Part shown: positions 19,303 to 30,292 of the stretch, one piece after another | Numbering within the stretch: the stretch's first letter is position 1 | Layout: every line of letters begins with the position of its first letter | DNA from: Campylobacter subantarcticus LMG 24377 | Lineage (GTDB): Bacteria; Campylobacterota; Campylobacteria; Campylobacterales; Campylobacteraceae | Length of the DNA: 64,000 nt | Direction: 5' to 3' | Assembly: GCF_000816305.1 (NCBI RefSeq) | Contig: NZ_CP007773.1 | Location: 62,001-126,000 of the forward strand | Notes under the pieces: model-generated | What the model saw: only the letters and a program-made list of their open reading frames with translations | Database searches by the model: none | Told to the model about the DNA's origin: nothing | Translations under genes and position numbers: made by a program

Positions 19303-19416
19303 ATGAAAGTTAGACCATCTGTTAAAAAGATGTGTGACAAGTGCAAAGTAGTTCGTCGTAAAGGCGTAGTTCGCATTATTTGCGAAAATCCAAAACACAA
19401 ACAAAGACAAGGATAA
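19303..19416 (+). CDS. rpmJ: 50S ribosomal protein L36
   Basis: A 37-residue zinc-binding L36 beginning [20 protein letters not shown], with ligands C11, C14, C27 and H32. The start follows CAGGAG. Its stop is 3 nt before rpsM. Confidence 0.97.
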
Positions 19417-19419
19417 TTT

Positions 19420-19785
19420 ATGGCTCGTATTGCAGGTGTGGATTTACCAAAGAAAAAAAGAATTGAATATGGTTTGACTTATATTTATGGTATAGGCTTA
19501 CATACTTCAAGAAAAATCTTAGATAAAACCGGAATTTCTTATGATAAAAGAGTTCACGAGTTAAGTGAAGATGAAGCAGCAGCTATCCGTAAAGAAATTC
19601 AAGAAAACTATATGGTTGAGGGTGATCTTAGAAAACAAGTTGCTATGGATATCAAAGCATTGATGGATCTAGGAAGCTTTAGAGGCTTAAGACATAGAAA
19701 AGGCTTACCAGTTCGTGGTCAAAAAACAAAAACAAATGCCAGAACTAGAAAAGGTAAGAGAAAAACCGTTGGTGCAAAATCATAA
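19420..19785 (+). CDS. rpsM: 30S ribosomal protein S13
   Basis: A 121-residue S13 beginning [20 protein letters not shown], with the helix-two-turn-helix region and the C-terminal [20 protein letters not shown] that contacts the P-site tRNA and 16S head. It lies between rpmJ and rpsK in the alpha operon. Confidence 0.98.
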   Translation: MARIAGVDLPKKKRIEYGLTYIYGIGLHTSRKILDKTGISYDKRVHELSEDEAAAIRKEIQENYMVEGDLRKQVAMDIKALMDLGSFRGLRHRKGLPVRGQKTKTNARTRKGKRKTVGAKS

Positions 19786-19794
19786 GGATAGAAA

Positions 19795-20187
19795 ATGGCA
19801 AAAAGAAAAGTAGTAAAGAAAAAAGTAGTTAAAAAAAATATAGCTAAAGGTATAGTTTATATCAGTGCAACATTTAATAATACTATGGTTACTGTAACTG
19901 ATGAAATGGGAAATGCTATCGCTTGGAGTAGTGCAGGTGGTTTAGGCTTTAAAGGTTCTAAAAAATCAACTCCTTATGCAGCACAACAAGCAGTTGAAGA
20001 TGCTTTAAGTAAAGCAAAAGAACATGGTATCAAAGAAGTTGGTATCAAAGTACAAGGACCAGGAAGTGGTCGTGAGACAGCGGTTAAGAGTGTAGGTGCT
20101 ATGGAAGGTATTAAAGTAACTTTCTTAAAAGATATTACTCCATTAGCTCACAATGGTTGTAGACCACCAAAACGTCGTCGTGTCTAA
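19795..20187 (+). CDS. rpsK: 30S ribosomal protein S11
   Basis: A 130-residue S11 with a lysine-rich N-terminus and conserved [18 protein letters not shown], the [10 protein letters not shown] motif and the terminal [18 protein letters not shown]. It forms the platform of the small subunit. Confidence 0.98.
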   Translation: MAKRKVVKKKVVKKNIAKGIVYISATFNNTMVTVTDEMGNAIAWSSAGGLGFKGSKKSTPYAAQQAVEDALSKAKEHGIKEVGIKVQGPGSGRETAVKSVGAMEGIKVTFLKDITPLAHNGCRPPKRRRV

Positions 20188-20217
20188 GAATAAGATATAA
20201 GATTTAGGAGAATTATA

Positions 20218-20844
20218 ATGGCAAGATATAGAGGACCAGTAGAGAAATTAGAAAGACGACTTGGCGTAAGCTTGGCAATGAAAGGCGAAAGAAGATTAGC
20301 AGGTAAAAGTGCTTTAGATAAACGCCCTTACGCGCCAGGTCAACATGGACAAAGAAAAGCAAAAATCAGCGAATACGGACTTCAGTTAAGAGAAAAACAA
20401 AAAGCTAAATTTATGTATGGAGTTAGCGAAAAACAATTTAGAAGATTATTTAGTGAAGCTGCTAGAAAAGACGGTAATACCGGTGCACTTTTAATCCAGC
20501 TTTTGGAACAAAGACTAGATAATGTTGTTTATAGAATGGGTTTTGCTACGACACGCCGTTTTGCTAGACAACTTGTAACTCATGGACACATTTTAGTAAA
20601 TGGCAAAAGAGTGGATATTCCTAGTTATAGAGTAGAAGCAGGTCAAAAAATTGAAGTGATTGAAAAAAGTAAAAACAATCCTCAAATTTCAAGAGCGATC
20701 GAGCTTACTGCTCAAACTGGTATAGTTGCTTGGGTTGATGTAGAAAAAGATAAAAGATTTGGAATTTTTACAAGAAAGCCTGAAAGAGAAGAAGTTATCA
20801 TTCCAGTTGAGGAAAGATATATCGTTGAGTTGTACTCTAAATAA
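20218..20844 (+). CDS. rpsD: 30S ribosomal protein S4
   Basis: A 208-residue S4 starting [19 protein letters not shown]. The N-terminal zinc cysteines of some orthologues are absent. The S4 RNA-binding domain (about residues 98-160: [12 protein letters not shown] and [16 protein letters not shown]) is present. S4 starts 30S assembly and, in other bacteria, represses this operon by binding the leader. Confidence 0.98.
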   Translation: MARYRGPVEKLERRLGVSLAMKGERRLAGKSALDKRPYAPGQHGQRKAKISEYGLQLREKQKAKFMYGVSEKQFRRLFSEAARKDGNTGALLIQLLEQRLDNVVYRMGFATTRRFARQLVTHGHILVNGKRVDIPSYRVEAGQKIEVIEKSKNNPQISRAIELTAQTGIVAWVDVEKDKRFGIFTRKPEREEVIIPVEERYIVELYSK

Positions 20845-20858
20845 TAAAGGTTTTTGAT

Positions 20859-21872
20859 ATGAGACATATTACAACTTCTGCTTATACACCAACAGAGTTT
20901 AGTATTGAAAATATCAGTGATACAGTGGCAAAAGTAAGTGCATGGCCTTTTGAAATTGGCTATGCTATTACTTTGGCGCATCCTTTGCGTCGTTTGCTTT
21001 ATTCAAGCACAGTAGGTTTTGCTCCAACAGGGGTTAAAATCAAAGGCGTAGCACATGAATTTGATAGTATGCGTGGTATGCTTGAAGATGTGGCATTGTT
21101 TATTATCAATCTAAAAAAATTAAGATTTAAACTAAAAACAAATTCTGAAAAAGAAATCGTAACTTTTAGTTTTAAAGGACCAAAAGAAATTTGTGGAAAA
21201 GACTTAGACAATGAAGTTGTTGAAGTTGTGAACGCAGATAGCTACCTTGCAACGATTAATGAAGATGCAGATTTGGAATTTACTTTAATCATTGAAAAAG
21301 GTATAGGTTATGTGCCTTCTGAAGAAGTGCAAAATTTCTTAGATCCTGAATTTATAGCACTTGATGCATTTTTTACTCCGGTAAAACATGCAGTTTATGA
21401 TATAGAAAAAGTGCTTTTTGAAGATAATCCAGATTATGAAAAAGTTGTTTTTACAATCACAACTGATGGTCAAATTTCACCAAGTGATGCTTTTAAAAAT
21501 GCTTTAGAAGCAATGTATAAACAATTATCAGTGTTTGATAAGATTGCCAATGCTCAAAGCGTTGTAAGAAGTCAAACACCAAATAATGAAGTAGAACATG
21601 TAAAATTACTTCAAAATATAACTGAGTTAAATTTAAGCGCAAGAAGTTTTAACTGCTTAGAAAAAGCAAATGTAGTTTATATTGGTGAGCTTGCTTTAAT
21701 GAGTGTTAGCGAACTTGCAGATTTAAAAAATCTAGGTAAAAAATCTTTAGATGAGATTAAAAGCGTAATGGAATCTATAGGTTTTCCTATAGGAAATTCA
21801 AAACTCAGTGATAGTGCAAAAGAAACGCTAAAGAAAAAAATTATTGAATTAAAAGCGCAAAATGAAGGATAA
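20859..21872 (+). CDS. rpoA: RNA polymerase alpha subunit
   Basis: A 337-residue alpha subunit. The N-terminal dimerisation domain contains [20 protein letters not shown] and GYVPSEE. A linker leads to the C-terminal helix-hairpin-helix domain (about 250-320, [20 protein letters not shown] and [12 protein letters not shown]) that contacts activators and UP elements. Standard order rpsD-rpoA-rplQ. Confidence 0.98.
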   Translation: MRHITTSAYTPTEFSIENISDTVAKVSAWPFEIGYAITLAHPLRRLLYSSTVGFAPTGVKIKGVAHEFDSMRGMLEDVALFIINLKKLRFKLKTNSEKEIVTFSFKGPKEICGKDLDNEVVEVVNADSYLATINEDADLEFTLIIEKGIGYVPSEEVQNFLDPEFIALDAFFTPVKHAVYDIEKVLFEDNPDYEKVVFTITTDGQISPSDAFKNALEAMYKQLSVFDKIANAQSVVRSQTPNNEVEHVKLLQNITELNLSARSFNCLEKANVVYIGELALMSVSELADLKNLGKKSLDEIKSVMESIGFPIGNSKLSDSAKETLKKKIIELKAQNEG

Positions 21873-21875
21873 TCA

Positions 21876-22229
21876 ATGAGACATAGACATGGATATAGAA
21901 AGTTAGGTCGCACTTCTACTCATCGTGCAGCCTTATTAAAAAACCTTACCATTGCTATTATTAAAGCAGGTAAAATAGAAACAACATTACCTAAGGCAAA
22001 AGAATTAAGAGGTTATGTTGAAAGATTGATCACTCGTGCAAGAAAAGGTGATTTTAATGCTCACAGAGCAGTTTTTGCAAATTTACAAGATAAAGAAGCT
22101 ACAAATAAACTTGTAACAGAAATCGCACCTAAATTTGCAGATAGAAATGGTGGTTATACAAGAATTATTAAAACAAGAATTCGCCGTGGCGATGCTGCAG
22201 AAATGGCTTTCATTGAATTTGTAGCCTAA
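21876..22229 (+). CDS. rplQ: 50S ribosomal protein L17
   Basis: A 117-residue L17 starting [20 protein letters not shown] with the conserved end [20 protein letters not shown]. It is the last gene of the alpha operon, 3 nt after rpoA, and is followed by a strong hairpin terminator. Confidence 0.98.
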   Translation: MRHRHGYRKLGRTSTHRAALLKNLTIAIIKAGKIETTLPKAKELRGYVERLITRARKGDFNAHRAVFANLQDKEATNKLVTEIAPKFADRNGGYTRIIKTRIRRGDAAEMAFIEFVA

Positions 22230-22268
22230 TTTTTAGCCTTTTTAAAGGCTAAAAACCCTTCTTTTTTA
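22230..22268 (+). terminator. Terminator after rplQ
   Basis: TTTTTAGCCTTT (22230-22241) pairs with AAAGGCTAAAAA (22244-22255); the tight turn leaves a loop of a few bases. It is followed by CCCTTCTTTTTT. It closes the alpha operon before the his operon. Confidence 0.8.
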
Positions 22269-22338
22269 TTTATATTTTTTTGTATTTTTATCCATTTTTT
22301 GCTACTATTAATCTTTTTAACTACAAAAAAGGAAAAAA

Positions 22339-23238
22339 ATGCAAGAAAATTCAAGATTACGCATAGCTATACAAAAATCAGGTCGTCTAAGTAAAGATTC
22401 TATTGTCTTGCTTGAGTCCATAGGTGTAAAACTTCGCATACACGATCAAAGTTTGATTGCTTTTTCTACAAATTTACCTATTGATTTACTTAGAGTAAGA
22501 GATGATGATATACCAGGGTTAATTTTTGATGGAGTAGTAGATCTTGGCATAGTTGGAGAAAATGTTTTAGAAGAAAATGAGTTAGAAAGAAAATCAAAAA
22601 ACGAAAACGCAGATTTTATAATGCTTAAAAAGCTTGATTTTGGTGGGTGTCGCCTGTCTTTAGCATTGCCAGAAAATAGTGAGTATAAAGGTATAGAAAG
22701 TTTTAAAAATTTACGCATAGCAACTTCTTATCCACAGCTTTTAAAGCGTTTTATGGAAGAAAATAACATCCCTTATAAAACTTGTATGTTAACAGGCTCA
22801 GTTGAAGTAGCACCAAGTGCAAATTTAGCCGATGGAATTTGTGATTTGGTTTCAAGTGGTGCTACTTTAAAAGCAAACGGACTTAAAGAAGTTATGGTGA
22901 TTTATAAGTCAAAAGCTTGCATTATCCAAAGAAAAGAAAGCTTAGTTTCATATAAACAAGAATTAATTGATAAATTACTTATCAGAATTCATGGAGTTAT
23001 GCAAGCAAGAGAGTCAAAATACATCATGCTTCATGCTCCTGTTGAAAAGCTAGAAAAAATTACGGCTTTATTGCCAGGTGTTGAAAAACCTACGATTTTA
23101 CCTTTGGAAAATGATAAAGCTAGAGTGGCGCTACATATGGTTAGCCAAGAAAATTTATTTTGGGAAACTATGGAAGCTTTGAAAAAAGAAGGTGCAAGTG
23201 CTATTTTGGTTTTACCTATTGAAAAAATGCTCTCATAA
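22339..23238 (+). CDS. hisG: ATP phosphoribosyltransferase, long form
   Basis: A 299-residue HisG, first step of histidine synthesis (ATP plus PRPP). The catalytic domain starts [15 protein letters not shown] and includes [15 protein letters not shown] and a PRPP-binding [15 protein letters not shown]. The extra C-terminal domain from about residue 225 ([20 protein letters not shown]) is the regulatory domain of long-form HisG, so HisZ is not needed and histidine feedback is expected. A -10-like TACTATTAAT lies about 30 nt upstream. Confidence 0.97.
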   Translation: MQENSRLRIAIQKSGRLSKDSIVLLESIGVKLRIHDQSLIAFSTNLPIDLLRVRDDDIPGLIFDGVVDLGIVGENVLEENELERKSKNENADFIMLKKLDFGGCRLSLALPENSEYKGIESFKNLRIATSYPQLLKRFMEENNIPYKTCMLTGSVEVAPSANLADGICDLVSSGATLKANGLKEVMVIYKSKACIIQRKESLVSYKQELIDKLLIRIHGVMQARESKYIMLHAPVEKLEKITALLPGVEKPTILPLENDKARVALHMVSQENLFWETMEALKKEGASAILVLPIEKMLS

Positions 23239-23247
23239 AGGATAAAC

Positions 23248-24528
23248 ATGCAAATACTTGATTTTGAAAAACTAAACAAAACCGAACAAGAATTAGCACT
23301 CAAGCGTCCTGCTATAAGTGCTAATGCGCAGGTTAAAACCATAGTAGAACAAATCATTGAAGATGTTAAAACAAATGGCGATGAAGCTTTAAAACAAATG
23401 GCTGTAAAATTTGATAAAGTAGAGTTAAATTCCATTAAGCTAAGCGATGAAGAACTTAGTAATTTAGCAGAGCAAATTGATGATGAGTTAAAACAAGCTA
23501 TTAAAATAGCCTATGAAAATATCTATAAATTCCACAAAGCACAAGAAAGCCAAACCATAGAGATTCAAACCTTTGAAGGGGTAACTTGCAAAGTGCTAAC
23601 AAGAGCCATTGAGAAAGTAGGGCTTTATATACCAGGAGGCTTAGCACCGCTTTTTTCCACTGCACTTATGCTAGCTATCCCTGCTAAAATAGCAAAATGC
23701 AAATTCATAGCCTTAGCTTCCCCAGCACCACTTCATCCTGCTATTGCTTTTGTGGCAAAACTTTGTGAAGTTGATGCAGTGTATCAAATAGGTGGAGCAG
23801 GAGCTATAGCAGCACTTGCTTATGGAACGCAAAGTGTGCAAAAAGTAGATAAAATTTTTGGCCCAGGAAATACCTTTGTAACTGAAGCTAAAAAGCAAGT
23901 TAATAATCATGGGGTAGCTATTGATATGCAAGCAGGTCCTTCTGAAGTGTTGGTTTTAGCAGATGAATTTGCTAATGCTAAATTTATAGCATCAGACTTG
24001 CTTTCACAGGCTGAACACGGAGCAGATTCTCAAGCGATTTTAGTTTGTACAAGTGAAAGACTAGCCAAAGAAGTAGATAGTGAAGTTTCTTCACAGCTTG
24101 AAAAACTCTCGCGTAAAGAAATTGCTGCAAAATCTTTAGCACACTCTAAAATCATTCTTGCAAAAGATATTAAACATGCTATAAGTATTTCAAATGATTA
24201 TGCACCAGAACATTTGATCATACACACGCAAGATCCGTCCAGTTTGCTTGATGATATCATGCATGCAGGTTCGGTATTTTTAGGTGAGTATTCTCCAGAA
24301 TCTATGGGAGATTATGCAAGTGGGACAAATCATGTATTACCAACTTATGGTTTTACCAAGTCTTATTCTTCATTAGGGCTTGCTGATTTTATGAAAAGAA
24401 TGAGTGTGCAAGAACTTAGCAAAGAAGGTTTTAAAAAGCTTGGCCCTGTGGTAGAAATTTTAGCAGCAGCTGAAGGGCTTGATGGGCATAAAAATGCCGT
24501 GAGTTTAAGATTAGAAAGCTTAAAATGA
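23248..24528 (+). CDS. hisD: Histidinol dehydrogenase
   Basis: A 426-residue zinc enzyme oxidising L-histidinol to histidine with two NAD. Landmarks are [63 protein letters not shown] (zinc ligands) and [12 protein letters not shown]. It follows hisG by 9 nt and overlaps hisB by 4 nt (ATGA). Confidence 0.98.
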   Translation: MQILDFEKLNKTEQELALKRPAISANAQVKTIVEQIIEDVKTNGDEALKQMAVKFDKVELNSIKLSDEELSNLAEQIDDELKQAIKIAYENIYKFHKAQESQTIEIQTFEGVTCKVLTRAIEKVGLYIPGGLAPLFSTALMLAIPAKIAKCKFIALASPAPLHPAIAFVAKLCEVDAVYQIGGAGAIAALAYGTQSVQKVDKIFGPGNTFVTEAKKQVNNHGVAIDMQAGPSEVLVLADEFANAKFIASDLLSQAEHGADSQAILVCTSERLAKEVDSEVSSQLEKLSRKEIAAKSLAHSKIILAKDIKHAISISNDYAPEHLIIHTQDPSSLLDDIMHAGSVFLGEYSPESMGDYASGTNHVLPTYGFTKSYSSLGLADFMKRMSVQELSKEGFKKLGPVVEILAAAEGLDGHKNAVSLRLESLK

Positions 24529-25592
24529 GTGTAAAAATTTTATTTATAGATAGAGATGGTACACTTATAGATGAACCAAAAGATGATTTTCAAATTGATT
24601 CTTTGGAAAAGCTTGAGTTTGAAAAAGGCGCCATCAATGCACTACTAAAATTAAAAAATTTTGGTTTTAAATTTGTTATGGTAAGTAATCAAGATGGCTT
24701 AGGTACAAATTCTTTTCCTAGGGAAAATTTTGACAAAGCTCATGAAAAAATGCTAAGTGTTTTTCAAAGTTGTGGCATAGAATTTGAAGATATTTTTATA
24801 TGCCCGCATTTTGAGCATGAAAATTGTGCTTGTAGGAAACCAAAAACTGCTATGCTTGAAAACTATATCAAAAACAAACTTTACGATAAAAATAAAAGTT
24901 TTGTCATAGGTGATAGAGACAGCGACATGATCTTAGCACAAAATCTTGAAATTCAAGGTTTAAAATATGATAAAAACGACTTTAACTGGGAGCAAATCGC
25001 TGATTTTATCTTGCAAAATTACCGCAGTGCTTGTATAGAGCGTAATACAAAAGAAACCCAAATTCAAGTTAAAATAGCTTTTAATGAAAAGGCAAAAGCT
25101 GATATAAAAACAAATATCGCATTTTTTGATCATATGTTAGAGCAAATTGCTACACATGCAAATATATCTTTAGAGATAAAATGCAAAGGAGATTTAGAAG
25201 TTGATGAGCACCATAGCGTAGAAGATGTGGCACTTGTTTTGGGTGAGGCTATCAAAATAGCACTTGATCAAAAAATAGGTATTGCAAGATATGGTTTTGT
25301 TTTGCCTATGGATGAGTGCTTGGCAAGTTGTGCGATTGACTTTTGCAATAGACCACATTTAGTTTATAAGGCTAAATTTAAAAAAGAAAAGCTAGGAGAA
25401 CTTAGCGCAGAAATGATAGAGCATTTTTTCTACTCATTAAGCTATGCTATGGGGGCTAGTTTGCATTTAAAAGTTAAGGGTAAAAACGATCATCACAAAG
25501 CCGAAGGACTTTTTAAAGCCTTTGCAAGAGCTTTAAAAATGGCCATAAAAACAGAAAACGAAAACCTAGCAAGCTCTAAAGGGATGATATGA
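24525..25592 (+). CDS. hisB: Bifunctional histidinol-phosphatase / imidazoleglycerol-phosphate dehydratase
   Basis: A 355-residue fusion protein. The N-terminal HAD phosphatase (about 1-165) has the nucleophile motif [12 protein letters not shown], the zinc-binding [14 protein letters not shown] and GDRDSDM. The C-terminal dehydratase has [24 protein letters not shown] and [11 protein letters not shown] metal sites. Its stop overlaps the start of the restriction endonuclease gene by 4 nt (ATGA), where hisH would otherwise be expected to follow. Confidence 0.97.
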   Translation: MSVKILFIDRDGTLIDEPKDDFQIDSLEKLEFEKGAINALLKLKNFGFKFVMVSNQDGLGTNSFPRENFDKAHEKMLSVFQSCGIEFEDIFICPHFEHENCACRKPKTAMLENYIKNKLYDKNKSFVIGDRDSDMILAQNLEIQGLKYDKNDFNWEQIADFILQNYRSACIERNTKETQIQVKIAFNEKAKADIKTNIAFFDHMLEQIATHANISLEIKCKGDLEVDEHHSVEDVALVLGEAIKIALDQKIGIARYGFVLPMDECLASCAIDFCNRPHLVYKAKFKKEKLGELSAEMIEHFFYSLSYAMGASLHLKVKGKNDHHKAEGLFKAFARALKMAIKTENENLASSKGMI

Positions 25593-26428
25593 AAAATAAA
25601 CTTGGTTTTGAAAAATTTATAAATAGTTTGCAAGTTACAAATAGACATTTAGATTTTTATGTAGATTGGGAAAAATGCTTAAGAAATAAAAATAAAATTA
25701 GTATCTACCTTAATCATTTAAATTTTCTGCTAGGAAAAAGTGAAAGTGAATTAAGACAATCCATAGAAGAACTTTTTGAAGAATATCCAAAAGCTTTTAA
25801 TGTTTTAAATGTATTAATTGCGGTTAGAGATAAAGATAAAAGGGATATTGTTATAAATCAATTTTCAAATTTTGTATCTTTGGAGGGGTATTTTAAAAAT
25901 TCAGATAGTGTTTATAATTTTATTTGCGAAACAGGCTTGTTAGAAATTTTTTCTACTCATGAGATTAAAAATTTAAATGATTATGTATTCGGAATAGAAG
26001 TGGGGCTTGATACTAATGCGAGAAAAAATCGTAGTGGTAAAATAATGGAAATGCAATTAAAAGAAATTTTTATTCCACATTGTTTAAAATTTGAAGAGCA
26101 GGTAAATATTAAAAAATTTCCTGAACTTCATAAAGCTTTTGGTGAAGATATAAAAAAATTTGATTTTGTAATCTTTGCTTCTAAAAAAACTTATTTTATA
26201 GAATGTAATTTTTATGCAGGTGCAGGAAGTAAATTAAATGAAGTTGCTAGAGCTTATCAAGAACTAGCTCCTAAATTTGATCGGTTTTCTCAATATGAAT
26301 TCATATGGATAACAGATGGTCAAGGCTGGTTAAAAGCTAAAAATAAACTTGAAGAAGCTTATAAAAAAGTAGAAATTTATAATTTATCTAATATTAATGA
26401 TTTTATCTTAAAGGTAAAAAATGTCTAA
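25589..26428 (+). CDS. Type II restriction endonuclease, DpnII/MboI family
   Basis: A 279-residue protein matching the DpnII/MboI family: the signature [16 protein letters not shown] at 135-150, then the nuclease core FDFVIFAS (D192) and [19 protein letters not shown] (E205, with Asn in the usual Lys place, as in this family). These enzymes cut GATC when it is unmethylated. It starts inside the hisB stop (ATGA) and overlaps the partner methylase by 8 nt. GATC specificity is inferred from family membership. Confidence 0.85.
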   Translation: MKNKLGFEKFINSLQVTNRHLDFYVDWEKCLRNKNKISIYLNHLNFLLGKSESELRQSIEELFEEYPKAFNVLNVLIAVRDKDKRDIVINQFSNFVSLEGYFKNSDSVYNFICETGLLEIFSTHEIKNLNDYVFGIEVGLDTNARKNRSGKIMEMQLKEIFIPHCLKFEEQVNIKKFPELHKAFGEDIKKFDFVIFASKKTYFIECNFYAGAGSKLNEVARAYQELAPKFDRFSQYEFIWITDGQGWLKAKNKLEEAYKKVEIYNLSNINDFILKVKNV

Positions 26429-27260
26429 GTCTATTTTTACAAGTAAAGATAAACTTTTTCAGCTTTATCAAAATGATTGTAATAAATTATTGCCTCAATT
26501 TGAAAATCAAATCGATCTAATCTTTGCAGATCCTCCTTATTTTTTATCTAATGATGGTTTGAGCATCCAAAGCGGTAAAATAGTAAGTGTAAATAAGGGG
26601 CAATGGGACAAAGGTGATGATATTGAAAAAATAGATGAATTTAACTTAAAATGGCTTTCAAATGCAAAAATAGCACTTAAAGATACCGGAAGTATTTTAA
26701 TAAGTGGAACTTATCATAATATTTTTTCTCTTGGTAGAATTTTACAAAAACTTGATTTTAAAATTTTAAATATTATTACTTGGCAAAAAACTAACCCACC
26801 GCCTAATTTTTCTTGTAGATATTTAACTCATTCTACAGAACAGATTATATGGGCTAGAAAAAGTTCTAAACACAAACATATATTTAATTATGAGTTGATG
26901 AAAAAATTAAATGATAATAAGCAAATGCGAGATGTGTGGCAATTTAGCGCTATAGCTCCGTGGGAAAAAAATAATGGCAAACACCCTACCCAAAAGCCAT
27001 TACCCTTACTTGTTAGATTAATTTTAATGGCAAGTAATGAAAATTCGTTAATTTGCGATCCATTTAGTGGAAGTTCGACTACAGGGATTGCAGCCAATTT
27101 ATTAAATAGAAAATTTATAGGTTTTGAAAAAGAAGATGAATTTATTAAAATTTCTGTAAATCGTAAAATAGAGTTAGAGAAAAATTTTCAAATGATTAAA
27201 AACAAGATTAACGATTTGAAAGTTTTAACAAAAGCAAATTTATTTCAAGAGGGGCTTTGA
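26421..27260 (+). CDS. Adenine-specific DNA methyltransferase (DpnA-like), R-M partner
   Basis: A 279-residue methyltransferase with beta-class motif order. The catalytic DPPY (37-40, FADPPYFLS) comes first and the AdoMet-binding DPFSGSSTT (213-221) comes late. GKHPTQKP (186-193) is also typical. It should protect host GATC sites from the endonuclease with which it overlaps. No second Dam-like methylase (DpnM) is present, so the set resembles two-gene systems rather than the three-gene Dpn system. hisH starts one base after its stop. Confidence 0.87.
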   Translation: MSKSIFTSKDKLFQLYQNDCNKLLPQFENQIDLIFADPPYFLSNDGLSIQSGKIVSVNKGQWDKGDDIEKIDEFNLKWLSNAKIALKDTGSILISGTYHNIFSLGRILQKLDFKILNIITWQKTNPPPNFSCRYLTHSTEQIIWARKSSKHKHIFNYELMKKLNDNKQMRDVWQFSAIAPWEKNNGKHPTQKPLPLLVRLILMASNENSLICDPFSGSSTTGIAANLLNRKFIGFEKEDEFIKISVNRKIELEKNFQMIKNKINDLKVLTKANLFQEGL

Positions 27261-27261
27261 T

Positions 27262-27843
27262 ATGAAACTAGCTATTATAGATACAGGTTGTGCGAATTTA
27301 GCTTCACTTGCTTTTGCACTTGAGCGTTTAGGGCAAAAAAGTATCATCACGCATGATTTAAAAGAATTATCACAAGCAGATAAGCTTTTACTACCAGGGG
27401 TTGGCACCGCAGCTAAGGCGATGGAAAATTTACAAGCACTCAATTTAGAAAATTTTATCCAAACCACTACAAAACCACTTTTAGGTATTTGTCTTGGTAT
27501 GCAAATTTTGGGTAAATTTTCAGAAGAATTACACCAAAAAACACTTGGTATTATGCCTTTTGATACACAAAAATTCCAAGAAAAAGCAAATTTTACTTTT
27601 CCTCATATGGGGTGGAATCAAGTATCAAGCACCCATGAGCTTTTTAAAGGCTTGAATGGGGCTTATTTTTATTTTGTGCATAGTTATTGTGTGAGTTTAA
27701 ATGAATACACCATCGCAGAGTGTGAGTACTCTATTCAATTTAGTGCAAGTTTAAACAAAGACAATTTTTATGGCGTGCAGTTTCACCCTGAAAGAAGCGG
27801 CGAAGCGGGTGAAGTATTATTAAAAAATTTCATAAATATGTAG
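27262..27843 (+). CDS. hisH: Imidazole glycerol phosphate synthase, glutaminase subunit
   Basis: A 193-residue class I amidotransferase. The nucleophile Cys lies in LLGICLGMQILG, and the His and Glu of the triad in VQFHPERSGEAG. The oxyanion-region motif LLPGVGTA is present. It supplies ammonia to HisF. In this window it is separated from hisB by the R-M pair and precedes hisA by 6 nt. Confidence 0.97.
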   Translation: MKLAIIDTGCANLASLAFALERLGQKSIITHDLKELSQADKLLLPGVGTAAKAMENLQALNLENFIQTTTKPLLGICLGMQILGKFSEELHQKTLGIMPFDTQKFQEKANFTFPHMGWNQVSSTHELFKGLNGAYFYFVHSYCVSLNEYTIAECEYSIQFSASLNKDNFYGVQFHPERSGEAGEVLLKNFINM

Positions 27844-27849
27844 GTAAAA

Positions 27850-28581
27850 ATGCAAACTCAAATCATCCCAGCATTAGACTTAATAGATGGCAAAGTAGTA
27901 AGACTTTATAAAGGTGATTATACTAAAAAACAAGAGTATGATTATGATCCTTTGACTAAATTTCAAGAGTATGAAGCACAAGGCATATCATGGCTTCATT
28001 TGGTGGATTTAGATGGTGCAAAAGATCCTAACAAAAGGCAATTACAACTCATAGAAAAATTAGCCTTAAATGTCAAAGTAAATTTGCAAGTAGGCGGAGG
28101 CATACGCACCAAAGATGAGGTTAAAGCTTTGCTTGATAGTGGAGTTAAACGCGTGGTTATAGGCTCTTTAGCTATTAAAGATAAAAAGCTTACCGAAACA
28201 TTTTTGCAAGAATTTGGCACGCAAAAGCTAGTTTTGGCTTTAGATAGTATTTGTATAAATGATGAATTTTTTGTAGCCACTGATGCGTGGAGCAAAACTA
28301 GTGATGAAACTTTGTTTGATGTTTTAAATTTTTATCAAAACATCACACATATTTTATGCACTGATATTTCCAAAGATGGTACGATGAGTGGAACAAATAT
28401 AGCTTTATACAAAGCTTTGCATGAAAAATTTCCAAATTTGCAAGTCCAAGCAAGTGGTGGCGTGGCAAGTTTGCAAGATTTTATCGATTTAAAAGGCATA
28501 GTAAGTGGGATCATCACAGGCAAAGCCTTGCTTGATGGAAAATTTAGCATTAAGGAGGCAATAGAGTGTCTAACAAATTGA
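27850..28581 (+). CDS. hisA: ProFAR isomerase
   Basis: A 243-residue (beta-alpha)8 barrel. The catalytic first-strand Asp is in [18 protein letters not shown] and the second Asp in [13 protein letters not shown]. The phosphate-binding motifs VGGGIRT and ASGGVAS are present. Its 3' end ([11 protein letters not shown]) overlaps the next gene by 16 nt and contains that gene's AAGGAGG ribosome-binding site. Confidence 0.97.
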   Translation: MQTQIIPALDLIDGKVVRLYKGDYTKKQEYDYDPLTKFQEYEAQGISWLHLVDLDGAKDPNKRQLQLIEKLALNVKVNLQVGGGIRTKDEVKALLDSGVKRVVIGSLAIKDKKLTETFLQEFGTQKLVLALDSICINDEFFVATDAWSKTSDETLFDVLNFYQNITHILCTDISKDGTMSGTNIALYKALHEKFPNLQVQASGGVASLQDFIDLKGIVSGIITGKALLDGKFSIKEAIECLTN

Positions 28582-29513
28582 CTTACAAAGAATTGATTTT
28601 AGAAGTTTTAAAGCATGCTAAAAAACCTTTAGGGGTGAGTGAAATTTGGAAGGAGGCTTGCAACAAGGGTTTGGATAAAAAACTCACTAGTATAGGACAA
28701 ACTCCAACTCAAACGCTTTGGAATCGTTTGCTTACTGGTAAGATTGATTGTATTAAAGCTTCTCAAAAACCCACTACATTTTGGTTGAGAGAAAGGCAAA
28801 GTGAGCTTTTAAATATTGATTTTTCAAATCAAATTGAAAAAGAATTGGAAAAACAAGAAAAAAACAAATTTCATGAAAGAGACTTGCATCCTTTGCTTGT
28901 AAAATACTTGTATGAAAATTCTGATTTTCGATTAAATTGTAAAACTATCTACCATGAAAAAAGTAAAAAAAGTGAAAGTGGTAAAGATAAATGGAATTAT
29001 CCTGATGTAGTAGGAGTTTATTTTCCTTATGATGATTATCGAAAAGAAACGCTAGGGCTTTTGGAAAGCCTTAAGCAAAATAGCTACAAAATATTTTCTT
29101 TTGAACTAAAAATTGGTATTAATTTTTCAAATTTAAAAGAGTATTATTTTCAGGCTGTTAGCAATTCTAGTTGGGCAAATGAAGGTTATTTGGTAGTATT
29201 AAAAGAAATAGATAGTGAGGTTTTAAGTGAGCTTAGAAGGCTCAATCAAAGTTTTGGCATAGGTGTGATAAAGCTTGATAGCGAAGATATTTTAAACTCA
29301 AAAATTCTTCTTAGTGCAAAAGAAAAAGAGTTAGATATACAAACTATAGATATGCTTGTAGAAAAAAATGAAAATTTTAAAGAATTTATTGATGATATTA
29401 ATAAACAAATAAAAGTTGGTATGGAAGTAAAAATTCATGCAAAATTCGATGAGATTAAGAACGATGAACAAATGCAAAAATACCTTAAAGAAAAATGTAT
29501 TTTGGAGGAATAA
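28566..29513 (+). CDS. HARE-HTH plus PD-(D/E)xK nuclease-like protein (COG2958 type)
   Basis: A 315-residue protein starting at GTG, 7 nt after a perfect AAGGAGG. Residues 5-75 look like a HARE winged-helix ([20 protein letters not shown] to TTFWL). A short charged linker follows. Residues 100-230 carry a nuclease-like core with [13 protein letters not shown] (D147) and FELK (E180, K182). HARE-HTH proteins of this type are linked to restriction and DNA-modification recognition. It sits between hisA and hisF, overlapping hisA and abutting hisF. Activity and target are unknown. Confidence 0.7.
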   Translation: MSNKLTYKELILEVLKHAKKPLGVSEIWKEACNKGLDKKLTSIGQTPTQTLWNRLLTGKIDCIKASQKPTTFWLRERQSELLNIDFSNQIEKELEKQEKNKFHERDLHPLLVKYLYENSDFRLNCKTIYHEKSKKSESGKDKWNYPDVVGVYFPYDDYRKETLGLLESLKQNSYKIFSFELKIGINFSNLKEYYFQAVSNSSWANEGYLVVLKEIDSEVLSELRRLNQSFGIGVIKLDSEDILNSKILLSAKEKELDIQTIDMLVEKNENFKEFIDDINKQIKVGMEVKIHAKFDEIKNDEQMQKYLKEKCILEE

Positions 29514-30281
29514 ATGCTTACAAAACGCATAATTGCATGTTTAGATGTAAAAGATGGTAGAGTGGTTAAAGGTGTGCAGTTTAAAAACCATGAAGATATG
29601 GGAGATGTTATAGAGCTTGCTAAATTTTACTCACAAAATGGCATTGATGAGCTTGTATTTTACGACATAGGAGCTTCAGCTAAAAATGAGCGTATTAATA
29701 GAGCTTGGGTAAGCAAAATAGCACAAAATATCTCCATACCATTTTGTGTTGCAGGAGGTATAAAAAGCGAAGATGACGCAAAAGATCTTTTAGCAAATGG
29801 AGCCGATAAAATTTCTATCAATTCTCCTGCTTTGAATGATCCAAATTTGATTGAGCGTCTTGCTAAAAATTTTGGTGTGCAATGTGTAGTCGTGGGCATA
29901 GACTCGTTTAAAGATGAAAATGGCGAGCTTTTAGTCTATAAATATACCGGAGATGAGAGCAAATCTCATCATAGTGGTAAAAAAACACTAGAATGGGTAA
30001 AGCAAGTATGTGAGCTAGGAGCTGGTGAAATCGTGCTAAATATGATGAATCAAGATGGCATGAGAAAGGGCTATGATCTTGATCAACTTGCCAAAGTTAG
30101 ACAAATTTGCCCTGTGCCTTTGGTAGCAAGTGGTGGTGCAGGAGCTAAGGAGCATTTTTTGGACGCTTTTAAACTTGGTGTTGATGGAGCTTTAGCAGCT
30201 TCAGTGTTTCATAAAAAACTTATAGATATTAAAGAATTAAAACTATTTTTAAAAGATCAAGGCATACAAATTCGTATTTAA
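29514..30281 (+). CDS. hisF: Imidazole glycerol phosphate synthase, cyclase subunit
   Basis: A 255-residue barrel enzyme with [19 protein letters not shown] (catalytic Asp), [13 protein letters not shown] and the second Asp in [14 protein letters not shown]. It works as a complex with HisH, joining ammonia to PRFAR to give IGP and AICAR. The start codon is immediately next to the stop of the inserted nuclease-like gene, whose last codons supply the GGAGG. Confidence 0.97.
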   Translation: MLTKRIIACLDVKDGRVVKGVQFKNHEDMGDVIELAKFYSQNGIDELVFYDIGASAKNERINRAWVSKIAQNISIPFCVAGGIKSEDDAKDLLANGADKISINSPALNDPNLIERLAKNFGVQCVVVGIDSFKDENGELLVYKYTGDESKSHHSGKKTLEWVKQVCELGAGEIVLNMMNQDGMRKGYDLDQLAKVRQICPVPLVASGGAGAKEHFLDAFKLGVDGALAASVFHKKLIDIKELKLFLKDQGIQIRI

Positions 30282-30292
30282 AAGGAAAAACT

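Noticed and set aside
26421-27260. Classical three-gene Dpn system
   Set aside because: Only the DpnA-like methylase and the endonuclease are present; no Dam-like DpnM gene is in or beside the insert.
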